Shown here piece after piece: positions 1 to 9,005 of a stretch of 57,028 nucleotides of DNA. The notes under the pieces are model-generated. The model had not been told where the DNA came from. It made no database searches and saw nothing but the letters and a program-made list of their open reading frames with translations. Numbering within the stretch: the stretch's first letter is position 1; every line of letters starts with the position of its first letter. The position numbers were made by a program, and so were the translations under genes. Location: assembly GCF_020734105.1 (NCBI RefSeq), contig NZ_JAJAFR010000023.1, positions 1-57,028 of the forward strand, in the 5' to 3' direction. Source of the DNA: Alkalihalobacillus deserti. Its GTDB lineage: Bacteria; Bacillota; Bacilli; Bacillales; Bacillaceae_D.

Positions 1-329
1 AATGGCTGATTTTCTCCAACGTACCCTCATATTTGTTATAATCCTAAAATTTTATTAATTTCTTTGCCCGATAATATCGGATTAGCTTCGTTCAATGCTA
101 TGAGTAATTGTTCTTCTTCCTCTGGATGTTAAGATAGACAGTAAACCGAAAGTAGTTGAAATAGTTGCAATTGGAGCTGAATGAGTTCCTTAAAGAAAGG
201 AAACAAATGAAGTAGTAGCTCCTAACTCATGTTCAAACTAAGTTGAATTCATGGTCAAAAACCTGTCTATATGGTAGGTTTTTTCTTATACAATGACAGG
301 AGAACTTTAGGTAGAGAGGATACGAAGAG
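1..329. other. Upstream intergenic region with possible gene remnant
   Basis: No intact gene is visible. The minus strand between about 126 and 37 has a 30-codon open stretch (starting HPEEEEQLLIALNEA) that is closed by a stop just upstream, so it can only be a fragment of a lost gene; I cannot name the family. A hairpin with arms AAAAACCT/AGGTTTTT and a T-run (257-284) looks like a terminator on the plus strand. The remainder is the leader of the cdaR-type gene. Confidence 0.4.
257..284 (+). terminator. Rho-independent terminator candidate
   Basis: The arms AAAAACCT (257-264) and AGGTTTTT (276-283) pair across an 11-nt loop, and the right arm continues into T residues. It lies 45 bases before the cdaR-type start codon, so it would close transcription from upstream of the window or act as a leader structure. 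Confidence 0.45.
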
Positions 330-1478
330 ATGGCGATGTACATAACGGAACAAGTGGCCCAAGAAATAGTGGATCGAACAATGGCGATTCTTCCTTATAA
401 TATTAACGTTATGGATCAGGATGGGAGAATCATTGGGTCTGGGGATAGGCAACGGATTTGGATCAAACATGAAGTAGCTAGTGAAGTGTTAAAGAGAAAA
501 GAGATTATTGAGATTAGTTATAATAACATTCAAAACTGGGATGGTGTGAGAGAAGGGATTAACTTACCGATTGTTTTTCAAGGCGAAGTGGTTGGGGTTG
601 TTGGGATTACTGGTGATCCTGAAGCGACAAGGGGATATGGCCAGTTAGTTAAAATGACGACTGAAATGATTATTGAGCAGGCGTTTCTTCAAAAACAGCT
701 GCAGTTAGATGAACGAATTAAAGAAGAACTCGTTCACCAATTAATTAACGGGAATAACCTTGGAGAAAGCTTAGTTTTTGAAAAGGCCAAGTCCTTACAA
801 ATTGATTTAACGGTTCCAAGAGTGGTCATCGTCTTAAAAAGTAGTTCTCAGCAGGTTGATAGGAACCAGAAGCTTGAGCAAAAGATTCAAGAAATGAAGG
901 AACAAGATGATCTAACGGTTAAAACCTATACAGGAGAAATGGTTATTCTAAAGAAAGTAGCTATTTTTAATGAGGATTGGGAGAAGGAGCTTACATTAAA
1001 TACGATTCGTATTTGGCTTTCCCAACTGAAAAAAATAGATCCTTCTGTCAAAGTGGTGATAGGAAGTTATTATTCAACGTTCAAAAAGCTCCATCAGTCC
1101 TATAAAGAAGCGAAGGACACGCTTGTGATAGGGGAGAAATTAGTTCTAGAGCAAAGTCTTTTATTATATGAAAATTTCTCGATATATGTGTTCATAAATG
1201 AACTTGCTCAATCAATGGATAATCCCTTTATTGACGTCATTAACAAATTAAAAGAAGAAGGTGGGGGAGGGGACCTTCATAGGACATTAGAAGTGTATAT
1301 TAATCAGAACGGCAGAGCGACCAATACGTCAAACGAGCTGTTTATCCATCGAAACTCGCTTCAATATCGTTTAGAAAAAATAAAAGAGATCACCGGGAAA
1401 GATCCTAGAAACTACAAAGATTTATTTGAATTGAACCTTTCTATCCTTATTGATAAATTTACCGGTCGTAATAAGTGA
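330..1478 (+). CDS. cdaR: CdaR-family sugar-diacid / PucR-type transcriptional regulator
   Basis: 382 residues. The N-terminal ~135 residues form a sugar-diacid recognition domain (AQEIVDRTMAILPYNINVMD, then a PIVFQGEVVGVVGITGDPE segment). The C-terminus carries a PucR-type helix-turn-helix with the typical FIHRNSLQYRLEKIKEITG motif. The family activates genes for uptake and use of glycerate, glucarate or related acids. It is transcribed toward a GntP permease and a glycerate kinase, which fits control of glycerate use. The start ATG at 330 follows a weak purine-rich site (GAGAGGATACGAAGAG); the ATG at 336 is an alternative. The effector is inferred from neighbours, not visible in the sequence. 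Confidence 0.88.
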   Translation: MAMYITEQVAQEIVDRTMAILPYNINVMDQDGRIIGSGDRQRIWIKHEVASEVLKRKEIIEISYNNIQNWDGVREGINLPIVFQGEVVGVVGITGDPEATRGYGQLVKMTTEMIIEQAFLQKQLQLDERIKEELVHQLINGNNLGESLVFEKAKSLQIDLTVPRVVIVLKSSSQQVDRNQKLEQKIQEMKEQDDLTVKTYTGEMVILKKVAIFNEDWEKELTLNTIRIWLSQLKKIDPSVKVVIGSYYSTFKKLHQSYKEAKDTLVIGEKLVLEQSLLLYENFSIYVFINELAQSMDNPFIDVINKLKEEGGGGDLHRTLEVYINQNGRATNTSNELFIHRNSLQYRLEKIKEITGKDPRNYKDLFELNLSILIDKFTGRNK

Positions 1479-1479
1479 G

Positions 1480-1538
1480 TTGGTCCGACGAACAAATAAC
1501 AACCCAAATGATAGCGGTTTATTTGTTCGTCCGACCAA
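1480..1538. promoter_or_regulatory. Long inverted repeat between cdaR-type gene and permease
   Basis: The arms TTGGTCCGACGAACAAATAA (1480-1499) and TTATTTGTTCGTCCGACCAA (1519-1538) are inverted copies with one mismatch and a 19-nt loop. No long T-run follows, so a terminator is only one option. An operator pair for the upstream regulator, placed before the permease promoter, is equally likely. Confidence 0.5.
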
Positions 1539-1550
1539 TGAACTTAATTT

Positions 1551-1564
1551 ATAAAGCGCTTACA
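1551..1564. promoter_or_regulatory. cre-like site (CcpA)
   Basis: ATAAAGCGCTTACA contains the symmetrical AAGCGCTT core of a catabolite-responsive element and fits the Bacillus cre consensus except at its first two positions. It sits about 40 bases upstream of the GntP permease start, where CcpA could block expression in rich carbon. Confidence 0.45.
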
Positions 1565-1603
1565 ATATTACTATGATTTCGTTACACCAAAGGAGGAACA
1601 GAG

Positions 1604-2872
1604 ATGGATGTTCAAGTAAGCGCTTTAGGTGCTCTTGTTGGTTTAGTATTAGCTATTGTTCTTATATTTAGAAAGGTACCGCCTGTCTATGCGCTAGTGG
1701 GAGGAGCGATGGTTGGGGGCTTGGTCGGTGGTGCGTCACTAACAGAAACCGTTGACTTAATGATGGGGGGAGCCCAAGGCATCATTCCCGCTGTCCTACG
1801 GATTTTAGCAGCCGGTGTTCTTGCGGGTGTGTTAATTGAGTCGGGAGCGGCAGCGTCGATAGCTGAAAGTATTGTTAAGAGAATTGGGGAGAAGAAAGCG
1901 TTATTTGCTCTAGCGATTGCAACGATGATTTTAACGGCTGTTGGTGTGTTTGTCGATGTAGCGGTTATTACAGTTGCACCTATTGCCTTAGCGATTGCTA
2001 GTCGTGCCAATCTATCAAAGACGGCTATTTTGCTAGCGATGGTCGGGGGAGGGAAGGCCGGAAACGTTATGTCACCGAACCCAAACTCCATTGCCGTTGC
2101 TGAGGCATTTGAAGTTCCGTTAACTTCTGTCATGGCAGCTGGTATTATCCCAGGGATCTGTGGCTTGCTTGTTACTTATGTTATTGCGAAAAGACTAGTA
2201 AACAAAGGATCGATGGTTTCATTAGAAGAATTGACTCAAACCAATGATCAAAAGTTACCGACATTTGGACTCGCGATCTTTGCGCCACTAGTCACGATTG
2301 TTCTCCTTGCGTTACGTCCGTTATTCGATATTGTCATTGATCCAATGCTTGCGTTGCCTGCAGGCGGGCTTGTTGGAGCGTTAGTAATGGGGAAAATCTC
2401 GCAAGTAAACACATTCATTGTATCTGGTTTAAATAAAATGTCTGGAGTCGCTGTGTTGCTTCTAGGGACAGGAACAATAGCTGGAATTATTTCAAACTCA
2501 GGTTTACGAAATGTTTTAGTAGATGGAATCGACGTACTAGGCTTGCCGTCATTTATGTTAGCACCGGTATCAGGGATCTTCATGTCTGCTGCAACGGCGT
2601 CTACAACGGCAGGGGCAGCGGTGGCAAGTAGTGTATTTAGTACAACTCTTATTGAATTAGGAGTAGCTGGTCTTGCAGGTGCAGTAATGATTCATGCAGG
2701 GGCAACGGTTCTAGATCACTTGCCGCACGGAAGCTTCTTCCATGCGACAGCAGGAAGTGTCTTGATGAATTTCCAAGAACGTCTTAAATTGATTCCTTAT
2801 GAGTCACTTGTTGGCTTAACGATTGCGATAATCTCAACATTAATCTTTGGCGTATTTAAGTTATTTTTATAA
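1604..2872 (+). CDS. GntP-family permease, probably glycerate/acid-sugar:H+ symporter
   Basis: 422 residues and almost entirely hydrophobic, with about 11-12 membrane segments. Family features include the conserved VGGGKAGNVMSPNPNSIAVAE stretch around residues 147-166 and a glycine/alanine-rich second half. GntP members import gluconate, glycerate and related acids. It starts at ATG 1604 behind AAAGGAGG and is followed 17 bases later by a glycerate kinase, so glycerate is the likely substrate. It is shorter than the ~450-residue GntP paralogue at 15982, and the two are clearly different subfamilies. Confidence 0.85.
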   Translation: MDVQVSALGALVGLVLAIVLIFRKVPPVYALVGGAMVGGLVGGASLTETVDLMMGGAQGIIPAVLRILAAGVLAGVLIESGAAASIAESIVKRIGEKKALFALAIATMILTAVGVFVDVAVITVAPIALAIASRANLSKTAILLAMVGGGKAGNVMSPNPNSIAVAEAFEVPLTSVMAAGIIPGICGLLVTYVIAKRLVNKGSMVSLEELTQTNDQKLPTFGLAIFAPLVTIVLLALRPLFDIVIDPMLALPAGGLVGALVMGKISQVNTFIVSGLNKMSGVAVLLLGTGTIAGIISNSGLRNVLVDGIDVLGLPSFMLAPVSGIFMSAATASTTAGAAVASSVFSTTLIELGVAGLAGAVMIHAGATVLDHLPHGSFFHATAGSVLMNFQERLKLIPYESLVGLTIAIISTLIFGVFKLFL

Positions 2873-2889
2873 ACGGGAAGGAGTTCGAC

Positions 2890-4062
2890 ATGAAAATTGT
2901 TATCGCACCAGATTCATTTAAAGAAAGTTTAACTGCATTAGAAGCGGCCAATGCAATAGAAGAAGGACTGAAGGAAGTGCTGCCACATGTTGAGTATGTC
3001 AAAGTACCAATGGCCGATGGTGGTGAAGGGACTGTACAGTCATTAGTTGATGCAACAGGTGGAACGATTGAGTATGCAACGGTAACTGGACCTTTAGGGG
3101 AAAAGGTAGAAGCCTTTTACGGGCTGTTAGGAGACGGAAAGACAGCGGCGATTGAAATGGCAGCTGCATCAGGACTCGAGCTTGTACCGATGGGGAAAAG
3201 AGATCCAATGGTAGCGACTACGTTTGGGACAGGAGAATTGATCTCCATTGCCCTCGACCTGGGGGTGGAGCGAATTATTATTGGAATCGGTGGAAGTGCT
3301 ACAAATGACGGTGGCGCTGGAATGGTTCAAGCCTTAGGAGGAAAGTTATTAGACGAAGATGGCAGCGAGATTACGTTTGGAGGAGCTGAACTTGCGAGAC
3401 TTGCACGTATTGATCTATCGCAACTTGATAAGCGCCTTCAAGAGGTTAGTGTGGATGTAGCGTGTGACGTGGACAATCCATTAACAGGCCCAAAAGGAGC
3501 ATCTGCTATTTACGGCCCTCAAAAAGGAGCAACAGAAGAACAAATTAAAGTGCTCGATGCGAATTTAACTCACTACGCAAATGTCATTAAACGGGATGTG
3601 GGAATAGATATTAAAGATGTACCTGGAGCAGGTGCAGCAGGCGGGTTAGGAGCAGGGCTGCTCGCGTTTTTACCAGCAGAATTAAAACGTGGCGGTGACT
3701 TAGTGATTGAAGCAGTAAACTTAGATCAAAAAGTTAGCGATGCTGACATCGTGATCACAGGTGAAGGGGGCATCAACCATCAGACCATTCATGGGAAAAC
3801 CCCAATCTGCGTTGCAACTACAGCTAAAAAGTATCAAATCCCTGTTATTGCTTTAGCTGGCAGTCTGACACATGATTATACGAATGTGTATGACCACGGA
3901 ATTGACGCTGTCTTTAGTATTGTTCCAGGGGTCGTTACGCTTGAGGAAGCACTGGAGTCTGGATATGAAAATATGAAGAGGGCAGCGAGAGATTTAGGGG
4001 CGGTGATTGGGTTGGTTCTGGGGCCAGTTACTCCCCGAAGTTTGTCGAGATTTGTAGAATGA
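2890..4062 (+). CDS. glxK: Glycerate kinase with repeat-derived C-terminus
   Basis: 390 residues of the GlxK/GarK glycerate kinase family: N-terminal MKIVIAPDSFKESLTALEAA, then VPMADGGEGTVQSLVDATGG, IGIGGSATNDGGAGMVQALG and DIVITGEGGINHQTIHGKTP. The enzyme phosphorylates D-glycerate (to 2- or 3-phosphoglycerate depending on subfamily) and feeds glycolysis. It is cotranscribed with the GntP permease (17-base gap, GGAAGGAG binding site). Oddity: after the conserved ENMKRAARDL segment the last ~17 residues are encoded by a copy of the dispersed GTGCCTGTCACC... repeat, so the natural C-terminus was replaced. Catalytic regions are intact and activity is probably kept. Confidence 0.9.
   Translation: MKIVIAPDSFKESLTALEAANAIEEGLKEVLPHVEYVKVPMADGGEGTVQSLVDATGGTIEYATVTGPLGEKVEAFYGLLGDGKTAAIEMAAASGLELVPMGKRDPMVATTFGTGELISIALDLGVERIIIGIGGSATNDGGAGMVQALGGKLLDEDGSEITFGGAELARLARIDLSQLDKRLQEVSVDVACDVDNPLTGPKGASAIYGPQKGATEEQIKVLDANLTHYANVIKRDVGIDIKDVPGAGAAGGLGAGLLAFLPAELKRGGDLVIEAVNLDQKVSDADIVITGEGGINHQTIHGKTPICVATTAKKYQIPVIALAGSLTHDYTNVYDHGIDAVFSIVPGVVTLEEALESGYENMKRAARDLGAVIGLVLGPVTPRSLSRFVE
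4018..4062 (+). repeat. Dispersed repeat D, copy inside the glycerate kinase 3' end
   Basis: The segment CCAGTTACTCCCCGAAG followed by TTTGTCGAGATTTGTAGAAT aligns with the repeat consensus seen best at 44521-44568 and 46880-46928 (GTGCCTGTCACCACCCGG, then AATTTGTCGAAGATTGTCAG). It supplies the last codons and stop codon of the kinase. Confidence 0.65.
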
Positions 4063-4080
4063 AAGAAAAGGGCAGTCAGT

Positions 4081-4120
4081 CAGTCATTCAACATTACAAT
4101 GTAATGTTGAATGACTGTTA
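4081..4120 (+). terminator. Strong hairpin terminator after glycerate kinase
   Basis: A perfect 17-bp stem (CAGTCATTCAACATTAC, 4081-4097, against 4101-4117) has a 3-nt loop. It lies between convergent genes and has only a short T/A tail, so it may serve both strands. Confidence 0.7.
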
Positions 4121-4159
4121 TTGAAAACACCTACCCTCTATATAAACATGATACTCATT

Positions 4160-5401
4160 CTATATTACCTCATCATTGCTAGTCACTATAGGAGCGTTGC
4201 TTATAGGATTACCTTTTGAATTTAGACTAGCTGCTGCCAAAATACCTAAAACAGCACAGACTATAATATACATGAATGCAGAGAAATACAATCCATTAAA
4301 AACTTCAATTAAATATCCCATCACCATTGGTGCTAAAAATGCACCAATCATCCCGCCGAGATTAACCATTCCAAATGTAGACCCTAACACGTTTTTTGGG
4401 AATAGCTTATGCGGTAGACTAAAAACCGTCGCTACAACGGGCCCATGGAAAAACATACAGATTGACTGATAAACAATAACTAGTGTCACTGACGGTGCAT
4501 TTAATAACAAGGACAGAGATACAATCATAATGACAAGACTCACAATGGAAAGGTATTTTTCTTTTCCACTTAGAAGCGACTTAATGAGTTGACCACCGAT
4601 AATAACGCCAAGCGCTCCAAAAAGGGCAGGTATCGATGTTAGCATCCCCATAGACATCAAATCAAGGCCTCTTACATTGACAAGATAAGGAGGCATCCAA
4701 GAAATGAGTCCCCATACCACTGTGCTTACTGCAAACCACATAATCGCCAACTTCCAGCTTGTTGAGATCTTTAAAACGTCTTTAAAAGATGTTATTTGAA
4801 TTTGCTCTTTATAAAATGTTTCAATTTGCATATTTTCCGGTCTTAAATAATACCAAAATAGCCCTGCAAACAAGACACCAGCTAAACCAATGGCAATAAA
4901 AAGATTTTGCCAACCGATCCATACAAGTAGTGGTGTAGCAATTAAAGGAGCGATCACCCCACCAAGTGAATTGGAAGACATCATAATGGTCTGAGCACTT
5001 GTTCGTTCTTCTTTAGGGAAGACATCAGCAACAGCTTTAGAGCTTGCTGCGGGATATCCTCCTTCCCCGAGACCGAACATAAAACGAATGATAATCATGG
5101 ACATAAGGGACCAAGCCATCCCGGTTAAAACGGTAAACAGTGACCAAGTCAGTATGGCTATCGTAATGACTTTTCTTGATCCAAATTTATCCGCTAGCCA
5201 GCCTCCAGGCAATTGCATTAAAGCATAACCAGCAAAAAAACTACTCAACACTACCCCCATTACAGACGGGCTAAGATTAAAGTCTTTTGCAATTTCGACA
5301 ATCCCGACATTCATTGCCATCCTGTCAAGATAAGACAAACACCACCCTAAAAACAGAAGTGTAAGAATCATATGTCTTTTCTTATTTTTCGTATCTTTCA
5401 T
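4160..5401 (-). CDS. MFS transporter (anion:cation symporter-like)
   Basis: 413 residues with 12 predicted membrane helices. The sequence begins MKDTKNKKRHMILTLLFLGW and continues LSYLDRMAMNVGIVEIAKDF, typical of the ACS-type MFS family (hexuronate, phthalate and similar organic anions), with the loop motif GWLADKFGSRKV. ATG 5401 is chosen because GGGAG lies nine bases upstream; an ATG two codons earlier is too close to that site. It is second in a minus-strand operon after the M20 amidohydrolase (56-base gap), so it probably imports that enzyme's N-acylated or amide substrate. Confidence 0.82.
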   Translation of the reverse strand: MKDTKNKKRHMILTLLFLGWCLSYLDRMAMNVGIVEIAKDFNLSPSVMGVVLSSFFAGYALMQLPGGWLADKFGSRKVITIAILTWSLFTVLTGMAWSLMSMIIIRFMFGLGEGGYPAASSKAVADVFPKEERTSAQTIMMSSNSLGGVIAPLIATPLLVWIGWQNLFIAIGLAGVLFAGLFWYYLRPENMQIETFYKEQIQITSFKDVLKISTSWKLAIMWFAVSTVVWGLISWMPPYLVNVRGLDLMSMGMLTSIPALFGALGVIIGGQLIKSLLSGKEKYLSIVSLVIMIVSLSLLLNAPSVTLVIVYQSICMFFHGPVVATVFSLPHKLFPKNVLGSTFGMVNLGGMIGAFLAPMVMGYLIEVFNGLYFSAFMYIIVCAVLGILAAASLNSKGNPISNAPIVTSNDEVI

Positions 5402-5457
5402 AAACATTCTCTCCCTATCAATATAACTATAAAATGTGATTAAAATTTCTTACTATC

Positions 5458-6639
5458 TTAATGTGACCTGTTTAAATAATCGAAAACGAGTGAAATAAAC
5501 ATTTTTCCAGCGATAAGAATGGACTGCTCGTCTACATCAAATTTCGGATGATGGTGTGGAAATATAGCTTGAATATCAGAATTCATTCCTCCTACATTGA
5601 AAAATGCACCAGGTCTCTCTTTTACATAGTAGGAAAAGTCCTCCATTGCCATCTGTAAGGGGGATTCCGAAACATTTTCTTTTCCTACAATTTCTTCACC
5701 TATTCGTTTAATACGAAGTGCTTCTTTTGAATCGTTACAGACAGACGGATAACCGTATTCATAAATAACTTCACAGATAGCACCCGCTGAGCTACATGCC
5801 ATCTCTGCTACTTTTCTAATATTTTTTTCAGCAAGCTCTCGGGCTTCCTCGGAAAAGGTTCGAACGGTTCCAGACAAAGTCACTTTATCAGGAATAATAT
5901 TATAGCTACTGACCCCATCAAACGAACAGGCGGTTATCACAGTAGGATCTGTCGCATTAATACGACTAGCGGCGATCTGCTGAATATTTGTAACAATTTG
6001 ACTCCCAATAAGGACGGGGTCAATCGCAAGGTGAGGGGAAGATCCATGTCCACCTTTTCCTTCTATAACAATTTCAAATTTATCTCCAGCTGCCATCATA
6101 TAGTTTTCTTTATAGCAAATTTGACCTACAGGTACATTCGACAACACATGAGCGCCATAGACGACATCTACGTTTTTAAGACAACCATCATCAATCATCG
6201 CTTTTGCACCGCCAGGAATGACCTCTTCAGCAAATTGGTGAATAAACATTACATTGCCATGTAGATTCTCCTTAACTTTACTGAGCGCATATGCCACACC
6301 TAGCAGTGATGCAGTATGAATGTCATGCCCACATGCATGCATGACACCTGATATTTTTGATTTATAGGGAACAGACTTTTCATCTTGAATGGGTAGTGCG
6401 TCAAAATCAGCACGAAGAGCAACCGTTTTTCCTGGCTTTCCTCCTTCTAATAAAGCGGTGACTCCTCGGCCTCCTACTTCGGTTTTAACCTCTAGTCCGC
6501 ATTCTCTTAAATAGTTTGCAATAATTGCTGGAGTTCTTTGCTCTTCAAATGACAACTCAGGATACATATGCAAATCTCGTCTAATATGAACGAGATCTTC
6601 GAATATATTTTCTATTTCTTTGAATGCTATTTTTTTCAT
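5458..6639 (-). CDS. M20 family amidohydrolase (N-acyl amino acid / hippurate hydrolase-like)
   Basis: 393 residues of the M20D metallopeptidase/amidohydrolase family. Visible motifs are IRRDLHMYPELSFEEQRTP, RADFDALPIQ, MHACGHDIHTASLLG (metal-binding Cys/His), HQFAEEVIPGGAKAMI and GGHGSSPH; MEDFSYYVKERPG lies near the end. These enzymes release an amino acid from an acyl or aryl conjugate. The start at 6639 is fixed by GAGGAGG ten bases upstream; extending to 6678 would add 13 residues without a binding site. It is first in an operon with the MFS transporter and divergent from a GAF-PucR regulator, its likely controller. A cre-like site overlaps the leader. Confidence 0.88.
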   Translation of the reverse strand: MKKIAFKEIENIFEDLVHIRRDLHMYPELSFEEQRTPAIIANYLRECGLEVKTEVGGRGVTALLEGGKPGKTVALRADFDALPIQDEKSVPYKSKISGVMHACGHDIHTASLLGVAYALSKVKENLHGNVMFIHQFAEEVIPGGAKAMIDDGCLKNVDVVYGAHVLSNVPVGQICYKENYMMAAGDKFEIVIEGKGGHGSSPHLAIDPVLIGSQIVTNIQQIAASRINATDPTVITACSFDGVSSYNIIPDKVTLSGTVRTFSEEARELAEKNIRKVAEMACSSAGAICEVIYEYGYPSVCNDSKEALRIKRIGEEIVGKENVSESPLQMAMEDFSYYVKERPGAFFNVGGMNSDIQAIFPHHHPKFDVDEQSILIAGKMFISLVFDYLNRSH

Positions 6640-6663
6640 AATTGATTTTCCTCCTCTGTATGT

Positions 6664-6677
6664 TGTGAACGTTTTCA
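6664..6677. promoter_or_regulatory. cre site candidate upstream of amidohydrolase operon
   Basis: TGTGAACGTTTTCA matches the cre consensus TGWAARCGYTWNCW except at one position. It lies 25 bases from the amidohydrolase start, which fits CcpA repression of this peripheral catabolic operon. Confidence 0.55.
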
Positions 6678-6773
6678 ATTTGAAGAATAATAAAACTTTT
6701 CGCTGTTTACTAAATATTATATAATCTTAGGTAGAACATCAATATTGGTTTAAACAATGTTAATACACAAAAA

Positions 6774-6789
6774 TTGTTGATATCAACAA
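6774..6789. promoter_or_regulatory. 16-bp perfect palindrome at the regulator start
   Basis: TTGTTGATATCAACAA is a perfect dyad immediately before the GGAGGTGAGG binding site of the GAF-PucR regulator, in the divergent intergenic region. It is a good candidate operator, perhaps autoregulatory; the binding protein is not known. Confidence 0.5.
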
Positions 6790-6802
6790 CGGAGGTGAGG
6801 GA

Positions 6803-8665
6803 ATGGAAGGAAACGAAGTCTTTCTTAAACAATTAAGTTTAGAAAATCAAAAGGCACTGGATCATGTAATGAATTTAATGGAAAGTTTTCGAGCAATGAA
6901 CTCGACTCTCGAATTGGATGAGGTACTGAAAAAAATTATGCATTATGCGTTAAATATAGTCGAGACAGCAGAGGCAGGATACATCCAAATGTTAGATGAG
7001 ACTTCTAATAAACTGATTATAAAGGCGTATGTGGGCTTTAATCATAACATCAGCTTCTTTAAAGTAAATGTTGGTGAATCGATCACAGGAAAAGTTTTCA
7101 GAGACGGTTGTGTAAGGCTAATTACCTCAAGGGAAGAAATTTATAATAGTATGGGTGATTTGAGCAGAGAGAACTTTGAGTTTATCGAAAAAGCTCACTA
7201 TAATAACGAAAATATAAAGTCTATTTTAACCGTCCCTGTTTCATTTGGAACAAATCGGATTGGTGTTATGACCCTTCATTGTTTTGATATCGAAGACGGC
7301 ATTAGTGAAATAGATCTCCACCTTTTACAAAGTTTCGCTTCACAGGCAGCGATTGCACTTTATAATGCCAAACTCCATACTGAAGTACAGAAAACTTTGC
7401 TTGAAGCTACCCATTTATCACAAAGACTCAAAGAAACAAATACTCTATTAGAAAAAAGAACAAACATTCACAATCTACTTACGGGGTTATCGGTTCAGAA
7501 CAGGGGTCTGAATGCTATTATTTTAGAAATGAATACATTGATGAAAAGAAAGTTTGTTTATGTGGATTATCTTGAAGGAACCTTTTCCCCAAAACACGAT
7601 AAACATTTCGCCGAAAGTTTAGATGATATTTTCTTTCTTTTTAGAACGAAAACCAAACCTGCTTATGTATCAATCTATGACACGGTTTCTATTGATTGTT
7701 ATATTTATCCGGTTAGATCGGGTTCCATTTTATTAGGTTGTCTAATCGTAGAAGGAAACGCACGCTTATCACAACTCGACCATCTAATCATTGAGCAGGG
7801 AGCTCCTATTCTTTCTCTTGAAATTATGAAACTAAGATCGCAAACTGAAATCATGTATAAGAAAACCTATGAAACATACCAACAATTTTTGAAAATTAAA
7901 AATCCTAAGCAAGCTGAGATTGTTGCCGAGGAATTAGGAATTCATAATCATTCTTTTCTTCTAACAGCTTTAATTGAGTTGGATGGAAATATCGACCTGC
8001 ATTCTCTTGAAAACGAAGCACTGCTTCTGCTAGCACACCTGAAAGAGAAAATGCCCTTAAAAAATAGTCTGCTTTTTAGCTACAATAATAAAATTACGAT
8101 TTTTTCTTCTGTTCAAAATGCTAATCAGGAAGCATTATGGAAAGAAATAATCGAGAGCGGCATAAAATGGTGGAACGAACGATATACCGTAGTAGCCCGA
8201 GGAGGAATCAGCACAGGGTACTACTATCATGGCCAAGCGGAAGAAAATCATTTAAAAGCAGAGAAAGCTCTTCTTTACCTGAGAAAACAAAAGGAAAAAG
8301 GCATTATTCATTACAAAAAGATTGGAATCAGTAGCTTTTTTTTAGATCGTTCTCCAGCAGAAATAGATGCATTCCTGAGGGAGACGTTTTCACAATTATG
8401 GACAGATCAGGAGAAAAACGATGAATTAATTCATACACTTTTTACTTATATTCAGAATAACCGGTCTATGACTTTTACTGCCAAGGAGCTGCATATCCAT
8501 ACAAACACACTCTATCATCGCATTAAGAAAATTGAGGATATTCTTGATTTGGATTTTAACCATTACGAGGATTATCTAAAAGTACAGCTTGGATTCTATC
8601 TTTTTAAAACTTTTTTGGAGCATTCGGATATGGTGCCTGTCACTCCCGGAAATGGTGACACATGA
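6803..8665 (+). CDS. GAF-domain, PucR/CdaR-type HTH regulator
   Basis: 620 residues. A GAF sensor domain (about 35-195; ETAEAGYIQMLDETSNKLI, VPVSFGTNRIGVMTLHCFD, LLQSFASQAAIALYNAKLH) is followed by a short coiled linker, a middle domain, and a C-terminal PucR-type helix-turn-helix (FTAKELHIHTNTLYHRIKKI). It is divergent from the amidohydrolase/MFS operon and probably activates it when it senses the substrate. ATG 6803 follows GGAGGTGAGG. Oddity: the last ~11 residues (MVPVTPGNGDT) come from a copy of repeat D, so the original C-terminus has been overwritten just after the HTH. Confidence 0.85.
   Translation: MEGNEVFLKQLSLENQKALDHVMNLMESFRAMNSTLELDEVLKKIMHYALNIVETAEAGYIQMLDETSNKLIIKAYVGFNHNISFFKVNVGESITGKVFRDGCVRLITSREEIYNSMGDLSRENFEFIEKAHYNNENIKSILTVPVSFGTNRIGVMTLHCFDIEDGISEIDLHLLQSFASQAAIALYNAKLHTEVQKTLLEATHLSQRLKETNTLLEKRTNIHNLLTGLSVQNRGLNAIILEMNTLMKRKFVYVDYLEGTFSPKHDKHFAESLDDIFFLFRTKTKPAYVSIYDTVSIDCYIYPVRSGSILLGCLIVEGNARLSQLDHLIIEQGAPILSLEIMKLRSQTEIMYKKTYETYQQFLKIKNPKQAEIVAEELGIHNHSFLLTALIELDGNIDLHSLENEALLLLAHLKEKMPLKNSLLFSYNNKITIFSSVQNANQEALWKEIIESGIKWWNERYTVVARGGISTGYYYHGQAEENHLKAEKALLYLRKQKEKGIIHYKKIGISSFFLDRSPAEIDAFLRETFSQLWTDQEKNDELIHTLFTYIQNNRSMTFTAKELHIHTNTLYHRIKKIEDILDLDFNHYEDYLKVQLGFYLFKTFLEHSDMVPVTPGNGDT
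8634..8660 (+). repeat. Dispersed repeat D, copy ending the GAF-PucR gene
   Basis: GGTGCCTGTCACTCCCGGAA matches the core of the dispersed repeat and encodes the last codons of the regulator. The terminator hairpin follows directly. Confidence 0.6.
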
Positions 8666-8675
8666 AGCAATGAAG

Positions 8676-8704
8676 GGAAGCATGGGGACGGTTCCCATGC
8701 TTCC
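8676..8704 (+). terminator. Terminator of the GAF-PucR regulator gene
   Basis: The arms GGAAGCATGGG (8676-8686) and CCCATGCTTCC (8694-8704) form a perfect stem just after the stop codon. The T-tail is short (TCT). Confidence 0.55.
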
Positions 8705-8915
8705 TCTAAAGAATACAATAGAGGATTGTTGATTCCGTTTTATGATTTGGCGAAATACGGCGTCTTTTAGCGCGGGAAAAGTTCCCCTCTCAGGTAGAGT
8801 CTAAGGGGAGTAAATACTTGATTTATACCCGCTCGATGGCAACGGCAATTCCTTGCCTGTCGCTTTCGAACATGTTGCAATTTAGTATGAGTATATATTA
8901 ATAAAAAGGTTGACG

Positions 8916-9005
8916 ATGATACCAACTTCACAAATTAACCCCTTATTGATTCACCAATTATTAGATCAAGAAACGTTTAAGAAAGACTCCTCACCATGGA
9001 TATAG
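8916..9005 (+). pseudogene. Possible 5' gene fragment cut by a repeat
   Basis: A 29-codon frame (MIPTSQINPLLIHQLLDQET...) begins at ATG 8916 and ends at a stop that lies exactly where the 248-bp repeat begins (8999). It looks like the start of a larger gene truncated by insertion of the repeat. The binding site is weak (AAAAAGG) and I cannot name the family. Confidence 0.25.

Noticed and set aside
2890..4062. Glycerate kinase as a pseudogene because of its odd C-terminus
   Set aside because: All catalytic motifs and normal length are kept; only the last residues are replaced.
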